DNA of 64,000 bases from Stenocarpella maydis (taxonomy: Eukaryota > Ascomycota > Sordariomycetes > Diaporthales > Diaporthaceae): the NCBI GenBank assembly GCA_002270565.1, contig NQMI01000037.1, positions 67,637 to 131,636 of the forward strand. The letters run 5' to 3'. The translations under genes and the position numbers were made by a program. Shown here in pieces: positions 24,928 through 35,823 of the stretch (the first letter of the stretch is position 1; every line of letters begins with the position of its first letter). The notes under the pieces were generated by a model, which was not told the origin of the DNA, searched no databases, and worked only from the letters and a program-made list of their open reading frames with translations.

Positions 24928-25764
24928 GCATTTCCGTCTTGGATATGAAACAGCCATCTTCAAAATGGTACAGCGGTTATGGAACATGTGCATCATGGGT
25001 GTGCCGATGATGGTGAATACCAGGCTCCTGACGTCAACTTGTGCAGGCGAAACCTCACATTGATAAAGGTCAATACCGGACTGTTTTCAAACCTCAAATT
25101 AAACGAGGGAGTTCAAACCAAGACATTTCGGGTAGCGCTTTCCCGAAGACAGAGTTACAGGAGATGAACAGCTTGTCCTTCGGATGTATGGGGCTGGGTA
25201 GGAGGGCAAAGCTCTGATGCCTCCTATCACATTTCGCATGTGTGGTCAGGTGCAGTTATATGAAGGACATGAAATGATATGGACACTGTATTTCTATCCA
25301 ACCTTCCGGGTACGCGCCTGTAATCAGGCAGGCAGTATTTATACATATCAACGATGGTCGCGATACAGCATGGTGCTCCTGGTGCGTATCGCAGATGCCA
25401 AAGGAAAGGAATACGGTAGCCATTTTCCAGCTTAGGCTTCCTCAAGGCATTTTTCTGATGACGGTCAGCAGGTGACAGGACCACCGCATCATGCATCCTG
25501 ACGCTTTCAGAATAGGTCCTGTGTAGTTAGAACCTGGAAGATGGTTGGGTACACAGCACGTCGGGCGTAACGCGCCAGTCCCGAGACCACCTGCATGGGA
25601 GCCGCGGCGAAGGCAGCACTGCCTCGATATAAAATTCTCAACGACTCCCCCACGGTATAATTGCGGAGGAGCTTGTCTTTTCTTCTGATCTTAGTACCAT
25701 TGAGCACACGCCGAGCACATCCTCCTCTCCCTCCAAAGCCCAGCTCGTCTGGCAGCAATTCACC
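24928..25764. other. Intergenic with promoter of the STAND-type gene
   Basis: Contains the REV1 3' end and, close to the next gene, a TATA box-like TATAAAA at 25628-25634, about 130 bp before the following start codon. No gene is visible. Confidence 0.5.
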
Positions 25765-26441
25765 ATGGCTGAACTCGTCGCGCTTTCCACTGCGGCAAAT
25801 GTTGCCGCGATGATTTCCCTGGCTGAAATGGCTGTTAAAACTGGAACCCAAATCTCTGATCTATACTGCCGATACAGAGATGCGTCGGTGTCCATGTCCC
25901 AGCTACTTGATGAGATTCGGGCCGCGACATCCATCACCACACAAGTGTGGAAATTTCTGAGAGAGTTCAAGGCCTCCGTTTCTACCGAGGACAGCGAACA
26001 CTCTCTTCCAAATATAAAACAGCATCTTTGCCTCGTTGACCAAGAGTTCAAGCTGTTGGAGAAGCTCATGCAGGACAGCCGTCCGTCCCCGTCGAACGGC
26101 TGGTACCGTCTGTTAGAAAAGGTTACCAGCAACATAAGATGGTCCCTGGACGACCAGAAAATCGCTGCCTCCTGTGCGCGTCTCCACAGGCTCAGTACAT
26201 ATATGAATAATGCTCTCAGTGTCACGGGATGGTAAGTGTCTTGATACCCCAAAGGTAGGCATCGCACTGACCAACTTCTAGGATGAACGAGATCTTCCTT
26301 CGGACTGAGCTCAGCGAGACTCGAGCTGAAGTCGTCAAGTTTGCAGCAACAGCCAAAAATCTGCAAGATCACATGGATGTCCTAACTTTCATGCCCTCCC
26401 CAAATACACATCGGAACACAACGCACGCCATGAGGTTGTAA
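25765..26441 (+). CDS. Fungal STAND-type N-terminal domain protein, probably truncated
   Basis: Exon 1 (25765-26231) and exon 2 (26282-26441), separated by a 50-bp intron (GTAAGT...TTCTAG), encode 208 residues. The opening Ala/Leu-rich helix followed by helices with paired hydrophobic and charged residues resembles the fungal N-terminal domain found on STAND and ankyrin proteins (the PF17111-like group), which is thought to take part in signalling or assembly in self/non-self recognition. The frame closes with TAA at 26439 just after the helical region. The same phase then stays open for another 187 codons, so the stop may be a mutation or lie in an unrecognised intron. Family assignment is by general pattern only. 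The neighbours on the right are also damaged, which favours a decaying gene. Confidence 0.5.
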
Positions 26442-27587
26442 TTCAGAAACGGTCGCGCGCACCACGGGGGCAGAGAATCGAGAGAAAGCAAGAAGCCGTA
26501 CCTTCAGGCACCCCAAAGCAAAAAAGCCCAGGCAGATACCACGGGGATGCTTCCGATTAAAGATTCCCAATCAGTTGTGATGAGGAAGATCTCCTTGTGG
26601 CATAATGAGTGTGATGTGCTCGAGGCCATGTCGCTTACACCTGTAGATATAACTCTCCCACTAATTTACCTCAGGAGAGTTCTCCGGGCCGCCATCGATG
26701 ATTCCAGGCCATCAAATCTCATTACATCGAGCAAGCAGAATGAATTGATCGCTACCATTATCGACCAGCTCCTTGCCCACAGCCATGTAGCTGCGGCCAT
26801 GTCACTCTCAAATGAGCTCCAGCGTTTTGCTTCACGAAGAGATCATCCGGAAAAAGCAGGTGTCATGTATACCTGTGGTTCCACTGCTCGAGTACCGAGT
26901 CGGCATTTGACTCTGGAAACATATCATATTTGGCAGACTCACCGACGGATGCGACCTATAAACGGCCTTTGGATGATGCAGAACATCTCGAAGACGACAT
27001 CATGAGGAACAATCGAAGCCGATATATACCTGGTCGGCGATCGCCTGTACTCTGAGATACTTTGTTTTCGTATGAGTTTCTCACCGAACTATCAACTTTC
27101 GGAAACTGGGGTCATCGTCGATTATGCATCCCATCACATCAATTCGCTCGCCCGCTTAGAGCGCCCTGTCATCCAGCGTGTACACGTTTTATGTCTTATG
27201 AATATGGCGAAATACCCCGTTCTTGAGTACGGCGCTGCCAGCACAAATGGGTTTGTGCATCCCCTCACATCCGTCCTTGGTAACCAGCCAAGCACTATCG
27301 GCGAGATCTTTTGGATTGGGAATGACCTTCCCAACGAATATAAGGAAGGGTACACAGTCACTTGAATCTGAGGAAACACCTCGAATGATAGTGATGTGGG
27401 ATGGGAGCCGCCAGTGCCTTGAGCTTTACTGTCCATTGCCGGCGTGGATTTACAGCCATCCTTTGTCAGAGGGTAAAGTAAGATGGGCCCTTTGGTTCCC
27501 TGGGCATATCAGGGGCACTTAGGCGGCTATATTCATGAGAGGTGGCGCTTTATTTGGCTTGATGCGGAATTTCAGGGCTCTGGATAA
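26442..27587 (+). pseudogene. Decayed continuation of the STAND-type gene or a separate dead gene
   Basis: In the phase of the preceding exon the frame is open from 26442 to 27002 and again from 27006 to 27362, broken only by a TGA at 27003-27005. Further on, coding-like sequence changes frame: a segment with VRWALWFPGHIRG lies in another frame ending near 27514, and the segment GGYIHERWRFIWLDAEFQ (about 27522-27578) lies in a third frame ending with TAA at 27585. These last two blocks are rich in Trp and aromatic residues and read like consecutive parts of one conserved domain separated by a single-base deletion. An alternative is an intron at 26860-26936 giving a short acidic tail that ends at 27058. 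I do not recognise the domain. Confidence 0.45.
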
Positions 27588-28087
27588 CTTGACCACTGGT
27601 TGAGGCTTGACACGCCACAGGTACGCATATCATCTAGTCTATATTTCGGAAAATATCCGCCACATATTTGGGCCTTACCAGTTCTGCTATTCCTTGTCAT
27701 GTTCATTGCTTGTTGCTCAGGATTGCTTTGCGTAGTGACTGAGATTGGCCACAGGAACTTAGCAAATACGTATTCACCTGTCACAGTACCTAGGTACTCT
27801 TGAGAGCCTAACGATGATGAAACTTTATTTACTCTGGGACATTTTTCGTAATGAAAAATGGACTATGGATGATCCTGTGTAGGTGATGTGCTAGGCTAGT
27901 GAAGGCGATCCTACCGAGTTTACTCCGCCCTTGGTCGCGGAGAAGGCTGAAGGCCGAGGTGCGTTGTCTTGGTATAAACCCGCGCCAGGCATACCCGCAA
28001 AGCCCCCCCACCCCGCCTCCTGTGTCGCGGTATCCACACAGCATAGCTGTTCGACCATTTCGCTGATACTGATATTACAGTTCATTT
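27588..28087. other. Intergenic, promoter of the HET gene
   Basis: A TATAAA at 27973-27978 lies 110 bp before the HET gene start. Nothing else is visible. Confidence 0.5.
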
Positions 28088-31069
28088 ATGATGTCCTCTG
28101 AAAATTCGCACCAGCATGTCGGCGGCAAGTCGCTTGATGGGGCCGCGGCCCTTCTCATTGACTTCTCGGGCAACATGGTTGTCCGGCAAGTAGCGACCAT
28201 GCTTCGGAGGCTGTGGCTCGTGGACCCGCCTCTCTCAGACGAGGAGCTCCTACAAGAAGATACGCTCAAGGGGTGTTTTCGAGACATCACTCAGGCCATT
28301 GGAAACGGGATCTCAGATGACCCCGAGGAGGCCAGATGGGACCACGACCTCTGGTTAAAACACACCGGCTTCCGAATCCTTGACCCAGCTGCGCTGGCTG
28401 CAGCGGAACCGTATGACGTGAGGAGTGTCGTGTCTCCGTGGCGGTCGGAGATCTACGCGATTTACAAGCATGTCTTCATCGACCTGTGGCGCATGTTGGA
28501 GGAGCAGTCGAGGAGCGGCCAGCTTGGGAAGAGCGTCCAGCCTGGGAAGTTCGATCCCTCAAAGAATGGATCCGTGACCCTTGGCCTTCTCAAAGCCGAG
28601 AAGCTGGAAGTCGAAAAGACTGCATTCCTCACCGACACCTTTTTGTACCCGGTCTGGATAAACCCGAAGGCCACAATCACGTTCGGCGTGGACGGCGCCC
28701 AGGGTGACGAGCATGCTTGGTCGGATGGTGAGCCTTCGGCGTGGACCAAGGGGGTTTGGGTGCAAGCGGAGAAGGAAATCACAATGAAGATGAGGCTGGA
28801 TGGTATTGAGGGAGATCAGACAGGCATAACAGCTGTCTTTGTGATGGGTCACTGCGAAAAGGCCCCTCTGGTGCAGCCGGAGGAGGAGATCCGAAGCACG
28901 CCAGCAACCATCTTGGAGTCAGCCGGTGGTGGCAGCGGCCAGGCCGCAGATGACGGCCAGCCAGAGTTTGTGGCAGAAGCAGACCACCTCGCAAGAGCAA
29001 TTTTCCTGAAGGCGGGAAAGGCTGTCGAGCAGTGCGCGTTTGACGTTGTCGGCACTGAGATGGACGAGCTCCAGGACAAGACGTCCTGGCTGGAAGTGGG
29101 TGCCAGGGAGAGCAGCTCAGTGTACGAGCCACTCCCGGATGGCCATAGCATCAGAGTGCTCGTTGTGGAGCCAGAATCGGCCGGGGCAGAACTCCAGACA
29201 CGACTAGAAGTGGTGGACCTGGACAAAGGTGTGGCATATGAAGCCATGTCGTACACATGGGGAGACCCAAGGGATCAAGTTCCGCTCCAGGTCCGCAGCC
29301 AGACGGTCGATATCCCAAAGAACCTCGAGGACGCCTTGAAGAGGCTTCGACTTTCAGACCGCAGGCGGTATATCTGGGCTGACGCCGTATGCATCAACCA
29401 AGGGGATTTATCTGAGCGCGGCCAACAGGTGTCAGTCATGCGGAGAATCTACACGCAGGCCCGGAGAGTGCTCGTCTGGCTTGGTCAAGACAAGGCAAGC
29501 AATGCAAAAATAGCCTTCAGCACCGTTTGCGACATTGTCCGTTCCTGGCGCCCTCCGAGCGACCCGCACAAATTCTCGAGTTACCAGGACGCTTTCGAAC
29601 CCCAAGGGGAAGGACTCAGTATTGACGAGGACGGGTGGACCGCCCTCCAAGCCATGTTCCAGACCGAATACTTTACCAGGTTCTGGGTCATTCAGGAGTT
29701 GGTCCTCGGGCAGGACGCCACGGTGGTCTGAGGGTGGGCGACAAACCCGGACTGGCCCATCTCGGCGGCGTACAATGCATTCCTGATCTACGTCCTCCCG
29801 CTGGCCGGGCGCAGTGCCATCTCGAGCTTCTCCAAGCTCGACCTGTCTGCCGTCCTGGCGACGACCATGGGCAAGTTCAAGTCGACGGACGCGAGGGACA
29901 GGATATTCGCGCTGCTCGGAATGCCGTTCACAGGCAATGATCCCGAGAAGGGGCAGCTCGTCAGCCCGGACTACACCGCGGATGTCGGCTCGGTCTACCT
30001 GGATGCCACCAGGCGCATGCTTTCCCAAGACGCAAACCTGAGACTCCTGAGTGCCGTGCAGCACGGCGTCAAGATTGACAGCACCTCCCCATCCTGGGTT
30101 CCGAAGTGGGACCAGCCTCTGTTCGCAGAGCCGCTGGCTCTCCGGCAGGAGCACGGGTACTACGCCAACGCCGGGGAGCTGTTCTTCCCCGGAGACAACA
30201 CTTTTGGCGCGGATGGGAGGTCGCTCGCGCTGACCGGCCTCAGAGTCACAAGGGTGACAGGCGTCACGGAGCCATTCTCGCCCGGCGAGATATCGTTCTC
30301 CGGCCTGCCAGACAAGGACAGGGACGCGATGCTCATAGTCCTGTCCTACTTGAACGACCCGGACCGCCAGGTCCGGGCCTCGTGGAGTGCGACTCTAGAG
30401 AAGTTCACCATCCCGGGTTTCAACAGCCCGGAGAGTCAGGCCGAGCTCCTCACCTCCGGAGGCGGGTTCCGCATGGCAGCCACGACGGGCACGCCTGGGA
30501 AATACGGGATGCGCCGCTCCACCGAGATTCTGGACGGCGAGAGGATGGGCACCGACAACCTGGGTGAATTTCTCCTGTACTGGCGCGAGCGCTGCAGCTG
30601 GGATGCCGAGGCGCTCCGGCACGAGGACTTCAGGGACTTCTGGGCGGCGGTGGAGAAGGAGGAGAGCACGTATGCGACGGAGCGCGCGCTGTGCTCGATG
30701 AACGCGTTCCTCGGGCGGAGGGTGTTCCGCTGCGAGGATGGGAAGCTGGGCCTCGGGCCAGCGGCGATGAGGCCCGGGGACGTGGTTGTTGTGTTGTTCG
30801 GCGGGATCGTCCCGTATGTGCTGAGGCCGCTGGATGCTGCTGCTGGTGATGATGGGGCCGGGCAGAAGTGGGCACTTGTGGGTGAATGCATCGTGCCTAC
30901 TATAATGCAGGGACAGGCTGTAGAAGAAGCTGGGCTGTTGGCCGAGGGTACGTACGTGAGGGAGAGGGATGGGGCGTTGAGGTTGAAGCCGGCGTGGCAG
31001 GATGATCAGGATCCGCGGTTCCATCGCGAGGTCGGAAAGAATGGTGTGGAGAGATTTGAGATCAGGTAG
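28088..31069 (+). pseudogene. HET-domain (heterokaryon incompatibility) gene with an in-frame TGA
   Basis: A single frame of 993 codons is interrupted once, by TGA at 29729-29731 (codon 548). The HET domain starts at about residue 382 with YEAMSYTWGD, continues through IWADAVCINQ (Trp430 begins WADAVCINQ) and RRVLVWLGQ, to FWVIQELVLGQDATVV, immediately followed by the stop. The frame after the stop carries on with normal HET downstream sequence (STDARDRIFALLGM near residue 600) and a regular C-terminal part. In related proteins a Cys often follows TVV, so one base change from TGC or TGT is the simplest cause. HET domains trigger cell death on fusion with an incompatible partner. The 547-residue upstream part might still be made. 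No frame-preserving intron over the stop was found. Confidence 0.8.
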
Positions 31070-31266
31070 TCTACCGCCGTCCTCCTCCTTTGTAGCAAAA
31101 CCAAGGACTGTGCCTGGCCGAGAACACGAGTTTCCAATTCAGCTGGTTGGCCTCGCTCTGACGCATTGGAACAACACAGTGTTCCCTCCCGGATATAGCA
31201 TATCATCAAAGATTGCTGACGCCCAGAGTGTCAAATTTGGGGGAAATCCTATACAGTCTGTGGGTT

Positions 31267-31274
31267 TATAATAA
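31267..31274 (+). promoter_or_regulatory. TATA-like element before the SnoaL-like gene
   Basis: TATAATAA lies 24 bp ahead of the start codon at 31298. That distance is short for a functional TATA box, so the element may be fortuitous or the leader is very short. Confidence 0.25.
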
Positions 31275-31297
31275 GACCATATCCAAAACACTACGAT

Positions 31298-31757
31298 ATG
31301 GAGTCCAAGCACTTACAAACAGCAGACAAGTATATCAGCCACTTCGAAACCCCAGATATGGACACGCTAGCCTCAGTCCTGGCTCCGGACCACTCCCACC
31401 ACTTTGCCACAGCCTCCCTGGCCCTTCCGGGCCCGTTCACAAAGGAACAGTTCCTGGAGCACAGCGCTGCGCTGCAGAGGCTCCTGACGGGAGTGCGTCG
31501 AGAGCGAGGCCAGAACCCAGGTCACGGTCTGGGCGACGAGCCGGGCTAGGTTCAGAGAGGAGGTTATAGGTGACGAAAAGGAGGGGGAGAAGAAGTGGGA
31601 ATCCGAGGGCGAGCACGGGTTCATGTTTTGGATGGACGAGAGCGGGGACAAGATTGTGAGGACGGCCGAGTTCCTAGACAGCAAGGGGACCGAATATGGG
31701 CTGCGGCCGTGGCTCAAGAGGGCAAATGAGAAGATGCAGGCCCAGTATTGGTTCTAG
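31298..31757 (+). pseudogene. Frameshifted NTF2/SnoaL-like small protein gene
   Basis: The frame from ATG 31298 encodes about 65 residues of an NTF2-like fold beginning (ADKYISHFETPDMD, then GPFTKEQFLEH) and then loses sense near 31493. From about 31494 the frame one base later continues with sequence typical of the second half (RTQVTVWATSRARF, GFMFWMDESGDKI, LRPWLKRANEKM) to TAG at 31755-31757. One extra base, or a deletion of a few codons with a frame change, separates the halves; several residues that normally sit between the two parts seem missing. A 28-bp GTGCGT...CCCAG segment at the junction would restore the frame but is too short for a normal intron. Family members are small cytosolic proteins or polyketide-type cyclases. 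Most likely a dead gene, with assembly error as the alternative. Confidence 0.6.
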
Positions 31758-31852
31758 AGAGCTTGTCTGCTGGGACCGTCTGGATGTCAACGTCTTTCAT
31801 GTAAAGAGGTGCTGTGTCTTCTATGTTTCTATCGCTGAGGGCCTAACTTTCA

Positions 31853-34312
31853 TCACTCCTTCACCGTTGCCCCTGTGCCCCAACTTCCCACCAGGGCCAT
31901 GGCCTTTTCATCTCCGTCCGCCACGCGATCGTCCTTGAGCGCATCCGCCAGACACCTCCAGGGGTCACGGCTCCCGCCCCACTTGAGCAGGCCTTCCTTC
32001 AGCTGCTCGCCATTCTCCCGGCTGGTGGCCGCGCCGTCCCGTCCCGACGAAAAGACCTCTTTCCACACCCGCTCCGCAAGCACGCGATCGAACAGGTAGC
32101 TGTAGTACGTGCTGCCGTATCCGAACAAGTGGCCGAAGAAGCCCTGCCACCTGCACCCGGGGGGGTCGACGGGCGTGTTGCCGTACTCGAGCTGGATGCC
32201 GCGGTAGACTTCGGTCGAGTCGAACGATGCGCCTGCTACACGCGGGGAGTGATACTCCTGATCTAACATGGCGAGGAGGATTTGATTCTCGTTGTCTGTT
32301 CCCTCGAACCTTCGGGATTGGCGCAGCCTGTCGACGACCAACTGGTAGTTGAGCGGCTCATCCGTCTCATAGTGCCGGGCAAAGAGGCGCAGCACTTCAG
32401 GGTCCGCGCAAAAGTGCTCCATCAGAGTAGAGGGGAGCTCTGCCAGGTCGGTTGCACAGCGTGTGCCCGAGACATTTTGCAGCGAGGTTCGCGCGAGAAT
32501 ACTATGGATCGCGTGGCCCATCTCGTGGAAGAGCGTCTCCACCTGTCCGTATGTCAAGAAGGCGGGCTTGTCACCGCCGGCCTGGCTCTGAGGGAAATCG
32601 CACACGAGTGCGATGGTGGGCAGCTGTTTCAGGATGCCATTGTTGCCGCGAGACATGGCCATGCCGTCGTTGGCAGCCTCCTCGGGCGAGGCAAAGCCCG
32701 GGATGCCCGTGACAGCTTGCTGAGCAGCCGATTCGGCTTCTTCAAGCTCCGAGGCCGCGATCTCGCGCGAGCACCGCACTGTGAAGTGAGCCGGGTTAGG
32801 TGACTTGTCTGCCCTGTAGAACAGATCGCAATAAAGAACCGCAACGTGCCCATCGGTGTCGGATATCACATCGAGCCGCCGCACTTCAGGGTGCCAGGTC
32901 TCGCCTGGCATTGTCTCCCTGGCCACGAAACGGATTCCATAGAGGCGGGTGAAGAGCCTTGACAGACCCTGCATGATGGTACCGAGCGAGAAGTACGCAG
33001 ACAGGAAGTCCTCGCGCTTTGCTTTTGATCTCTCAAGGTCCCTTATTTGGCTCATGTAATAGTCCTTGTCCCATGGCTGTAGGCCGGACGAAGACCAGCC
33101 AATCCTGTCTTGCTTCCAGGCCATGAGGTCCTCCATCTCGCGCCTGACTACCGGCGCATTGTTCTTGTTGAGAGCCTTCAGGAACTGCTGGACTGATTCG
33201 GGCGACTTGGCCATCATCCTGTCACGGAGTGCCATGTGACCATAGCTCTCGAACCCGGACAGGTTGGCGATCTCAGCTCGGAGACTGAGTAGATGCTCCA
33301 GCTGGCGGACCGTGCTGGCTGACGCAGTTCGCGAGGCGTAGTAGATCGCCTTCCTTGTGTCCTCGTCGTGAACAGTACGCAGCGCTAGAGAAGCCTCGGC
33401 ACTCAGCACAGGCAGGTAGACGCGCCCTCTCCGGGTCAACCTGCGGGCTATGATGGGGTCGAGGCCCTGAAGCTGGCTGCTCGGGAAGGTGAGGACGGGC
33501 TGCTCTGGGGCCATATCCTCAACGAATGTCTGGCCAACATCGCCTATCTCGGACGACAATTGGACGAACCTATCCCTCGCCTCTCTGGGCAGGTTGACGG
33601 CCGACTTTGTGAAGTCCAACTTGAGAATCTCTGCCACAGCCCTCTCCTCTTCTGTCCAGCCCGACGAGACATCCGGGTTGTCCAATGCCTTGCCAAGCTG
33701 CTCGTTCAGACCCGTGGTCGTGTTGAGCTGGTTCATGTACTGGTATACGACCGTCCATGCCTCCGAGGCCGCAGCTTGCATGGCTCTGTCGGGATGGGTG
33801 ACGCGCACAAAGTCGGACAGGTCTATGACGCGACACAGGAGGTCGGACAGCCGGTCAAGGTCCCGAACGACAGCCCTGTACTCGGCCACCGAGCTGGCGG
33901 AGAGGACCTTGTCGACGATGCGCTGGGCGCGGGTCAGGGAGACCTGGGCAAAGGCGAAGAAGCCCTGGGGCTCGGTCAGGTAGGCGTTGCGGAAGAGGCC
34001 GACACGGGGCTTGCCCTTGAAGGCGCCCGAGAAGGCCAGCCATGCTGAAGGAGAGTCGAATATGCGGCGGAGGTCTGCATCGTCGTGTTTGGCGTCTGCG
34101 GTGCTGTTGGTGGCGGCGGCGGGTGGGACGGAGAAGGCGTGTGGGGGAGGCTGGACGGTCTCGGTGTGGGCGGTGGTGTGCTGCCACCGTGCGGCTGCCG
34201 CTGCCGCCCGGGGGAGCTGGCTGATTGTTTGCTGAGCCTTGCGCCGGAGACATGTTGAGCATACCCACGACGCCGAGGCTGGTGTCGCCTGGCGCTGGGC
34301 GAACTTGATCAT
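31853..34312 (-). CDS. oct1: Mitochondrial intermediate peptidase Oct1 (M3 metallopeptidase)
   Basis: An intronless frame of 819 residues. The N terminus is rich in Arg, Ala, Gln and Ser without acidic residues, fitting a mitochondrial targeting presequence. The zinc site is FHEMGHAIHS with His596, Glu597 and His600, and the third ligand region follows in the EHFCADPE segment, as in thimet-oligopeptidase-like M3 enzymes. Oct1 removes an octapeptide from matrix proteins after the main processing peptidase has cut, giving mature N termini. Length and domain order fit fungal orthologues (around 780-820). It is divergent from the MIC26-type gene, 538 bp away, and its 3' end lies 95 bp from the preceding frameshifted gene on the opposite strand. 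Confidence 0.96.
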   Translation of the reverse strand: MIKFAQRQATPASASWVCSTCLRRKAQQTISQLPRAAAAAARWQHTTAHTETVQPPPHAFSVPPAAATNSTADAKHDDADLRRIFDSPSAWLAFSGAFKGKPRVGLFRNAYLTEPQGFFAFAQVSLTRAQRIVDKVLSASSVAEYRAVVRDLDRLSDLLCRVIDLSDFVRVTHPDRAMQAAASEAWTVVYQYMNQLNTTTGLNEQLGKALDNPDVSSGWTEEERAVAEILKLDFTKSAVNLPREARDRFVQLSSEIGDVGQTFVEDMAPEQPVLTFPSSQLQGLDPIIARRLTRRGRVYLPVLSAEASLALRTVHDEDTRKAIYYASRTASASTVRQLEHLLSLRAEIANLSGFESYGHMALRDRMMAKSPESVQQFLKALNKNNAPVVRREMEDLMAWKQDRIGWSSSGLQPWDKDYYMSQIRDLERSKAKREDFLSAYFSLGTIMQGLSRLFTRLYGIRFVARETMPGETWHPEVRRLDVISDTDGHVAVLYCDLFYRADKSPNPAHFTVRCSREIAASELEEAESAAQQAVTGIPGFASPEEAANDGMAMSRGNNGILKQLPTIALVCDFPQSQAGGDKPAFLTYGQVETLFHEMGHAIHSILARTSLQNVSGTRCATDLAELPSTLMEHFCADPEVLRLFARHYETDEPLNYQLVVDRLRQSRRFEGTDNENQILLAMLDQEYHSPRVAGASFDSTEVYRGIQLEYGNTPVDPPGCRWQGFFGHLFGYGSTYYSYLFDRVLAERVWKEVFSSGRDGAATSRENGEQLKEGLLKWGGSRDPWRCLADALKDDRVADGDEKAMALVGSWGTGATVKE

Positions 34313-34850
34313 GGTCTCGGCGGTCGTGCTGGGCCTTCACATCTCATGGTGCTGGGCCTGATGTGCAACTTTTGCGAGAAGACAGCTGAGGAGGGCAAAA
34401 CCGATCCGGCCCGTGTCTGAGTACACTTGTACGGACGAGAGGGAAGGGACTCATGCCACGCACACACACACGCACAAATACAAATATGGACGAGGTGCAG
34501 GTCCTGTCCTTGCTTTGCGATTGCCGACCTTGGCCCGTCTGCCGAGTCGGCTGCTGGGCTGTTAGCGCGGGCAGGCGTGGGCGTGCAGCGTGAGCGTGCG
34601 TGCAGCGGTCGTGGTAGAGACAATGCTATGACGACAAACGCGCTAAAATTTTCGAGAAGCCCGGCCGTCGGAAAGAGCCGCTGCTCGAGGCGGAGAGGCC
34701 ACACCCATGGCAAGCTGCGCTGCAGTGCGTGCGAGCCTGCTTCTCCCTCAAACTTCAACATCTGGGATCCTGACCACTGCCGCCACACGCACGAGAGCCC
34801 CCCCCTCCCGGCCCTCGTCCACAACCTCAACGGACCCAATTGAGCTTACC
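34313..34850. promoter_or_regulatory. Shared promoter region of oct1 and the MIC26-type gene
   Basis: Head-to-head start codons are 538 bp apart. The interval holds a short CA-rich tract at about 34454-34474 and pyrimidine-rich leaders towards each gene. Both products work in mitochondria, so shared control is plausible but not shown. Confidence 0.55.
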
Positions 34851-35823
34851 ATGGCTGCGAGAGTACTGCTGCAACGGGTGAGCACCCAGGCCCACCGCCC
34901 CAATCGGCATTGGCATTCCGCGCCCATCTGCTGACCACGCACTTGTCCTCGCAGCGCGCGGCGCCGTTGGCAGCGTCCATGCTCGTCGGAGCCGTCGCAT
35001 TCTCCCCCAAGCTGGCCCTTGCCGAGGCTCCAGAATCACACAATTCTCATGTACGACCAGCCCACGCCGTGCAGTCTGCCATGACAAGCACCCTGTCCGA
35101 CTGACCCCGCGCCTGCCCTGCCAATAGTCCAGGAAGCCCATATACGACGACTTTGATGCCGTGCCCACAACAGCTACTCTCCCACCGGCGAAGCCCGCCG
35201 TGAGGCCAGAAACCCCGTCATCCTCGACCCCACTGGCCCCCGAGAACCCGGCATCGCCATCCCTGGCCGAGGCAGCCCGGCACCCCCAGCAGAACCAGCC
35301 ACACGGTCCCACGCCCACCGACCGCCTTGCCTCCAAGATCCGTGATGCCCGCCTGTTCATCTACCGCCACGCCTGCACCGCCGAGGACGCCGTGAACCGC
35401 ACCATGGACCGTGCCTTCCACCTCGAGAAGTCCTTCACCGACACCATCGCCTCGCTGGCGCCCCCGCCCGAGTCCGGCGAGAAGCTGATGCCCGGGCTGG
35501 TCTACGTCCTGGTGGCCGCCATGGCCGGCAGCATCGTGACGCGGCGGAGCAACATCCTGCTGAGGGCCACCGTCCCGGCTGCCTTCGGCGTGGGCATGGG
35601 CTGGGCTGCCATTCCTCACACCATGCGCAACACGAGCGACCTGGTCTGGAAGTATGAACAGCGGTATCCCGCCGTGGCGCAGAGCCACCTCCAGATCAAG
35701 GATAGCTGGAAGCAGGGCGTCAGCTTTGCGCGGGTGCATACGCAGCTCGGACGTGACAAGCTTGAGGAGAAGGTGAGGGGTGCCAGGGAGACGGTGGAGG
35801 AGTGGGTAAGGAAGGGGAAATAA
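34851..35823 (+). CDS. MICOS complex subunit MIC26/MIC27 (apolipoprotein O family)
   Basis: Three exons (34851-34877, 34955-35050, 35128-35823), two 77-bp introns with GTGAGC and GTACGA donors, encode 272 residues. The N terminus, MAARVLLQR then a hydrophobic stretch with LVGAVAFSPKLALAEA, is compatible with import into mitochondria. After PIYDDFD and a Pro-rich linker comes the conserved region with two hydrophobic segments around LMPGLVYVLVAAMAGSIV and a Gly-rich helix (VPAAFGVGMGWAAIP), typical of the family. MIC26/MIC27 proteins sit in the inner membrane and shape cristae junctions with the MICOS core. The tiny first exon of nine codons is supported by exact splice sites and by frame continuity across both junctions. 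Which of the two paralogues it is cannot be decided here. Confidence 0.88.

Noticed and set aside
25638..26372. 244-codon minus-strand frame over the STAND-type gene
   Set aside because: The plus-strand model has a TATA box, a good intron and a helical N-terminal domain; the minus frame is Cys/Ser-rich without pattern.
29723..29814. Intron removing the TGA of the HET gene
   Set aside because: Available GT...AG pairs give lengths not divisible by three and would delete conserved downstream sequence.
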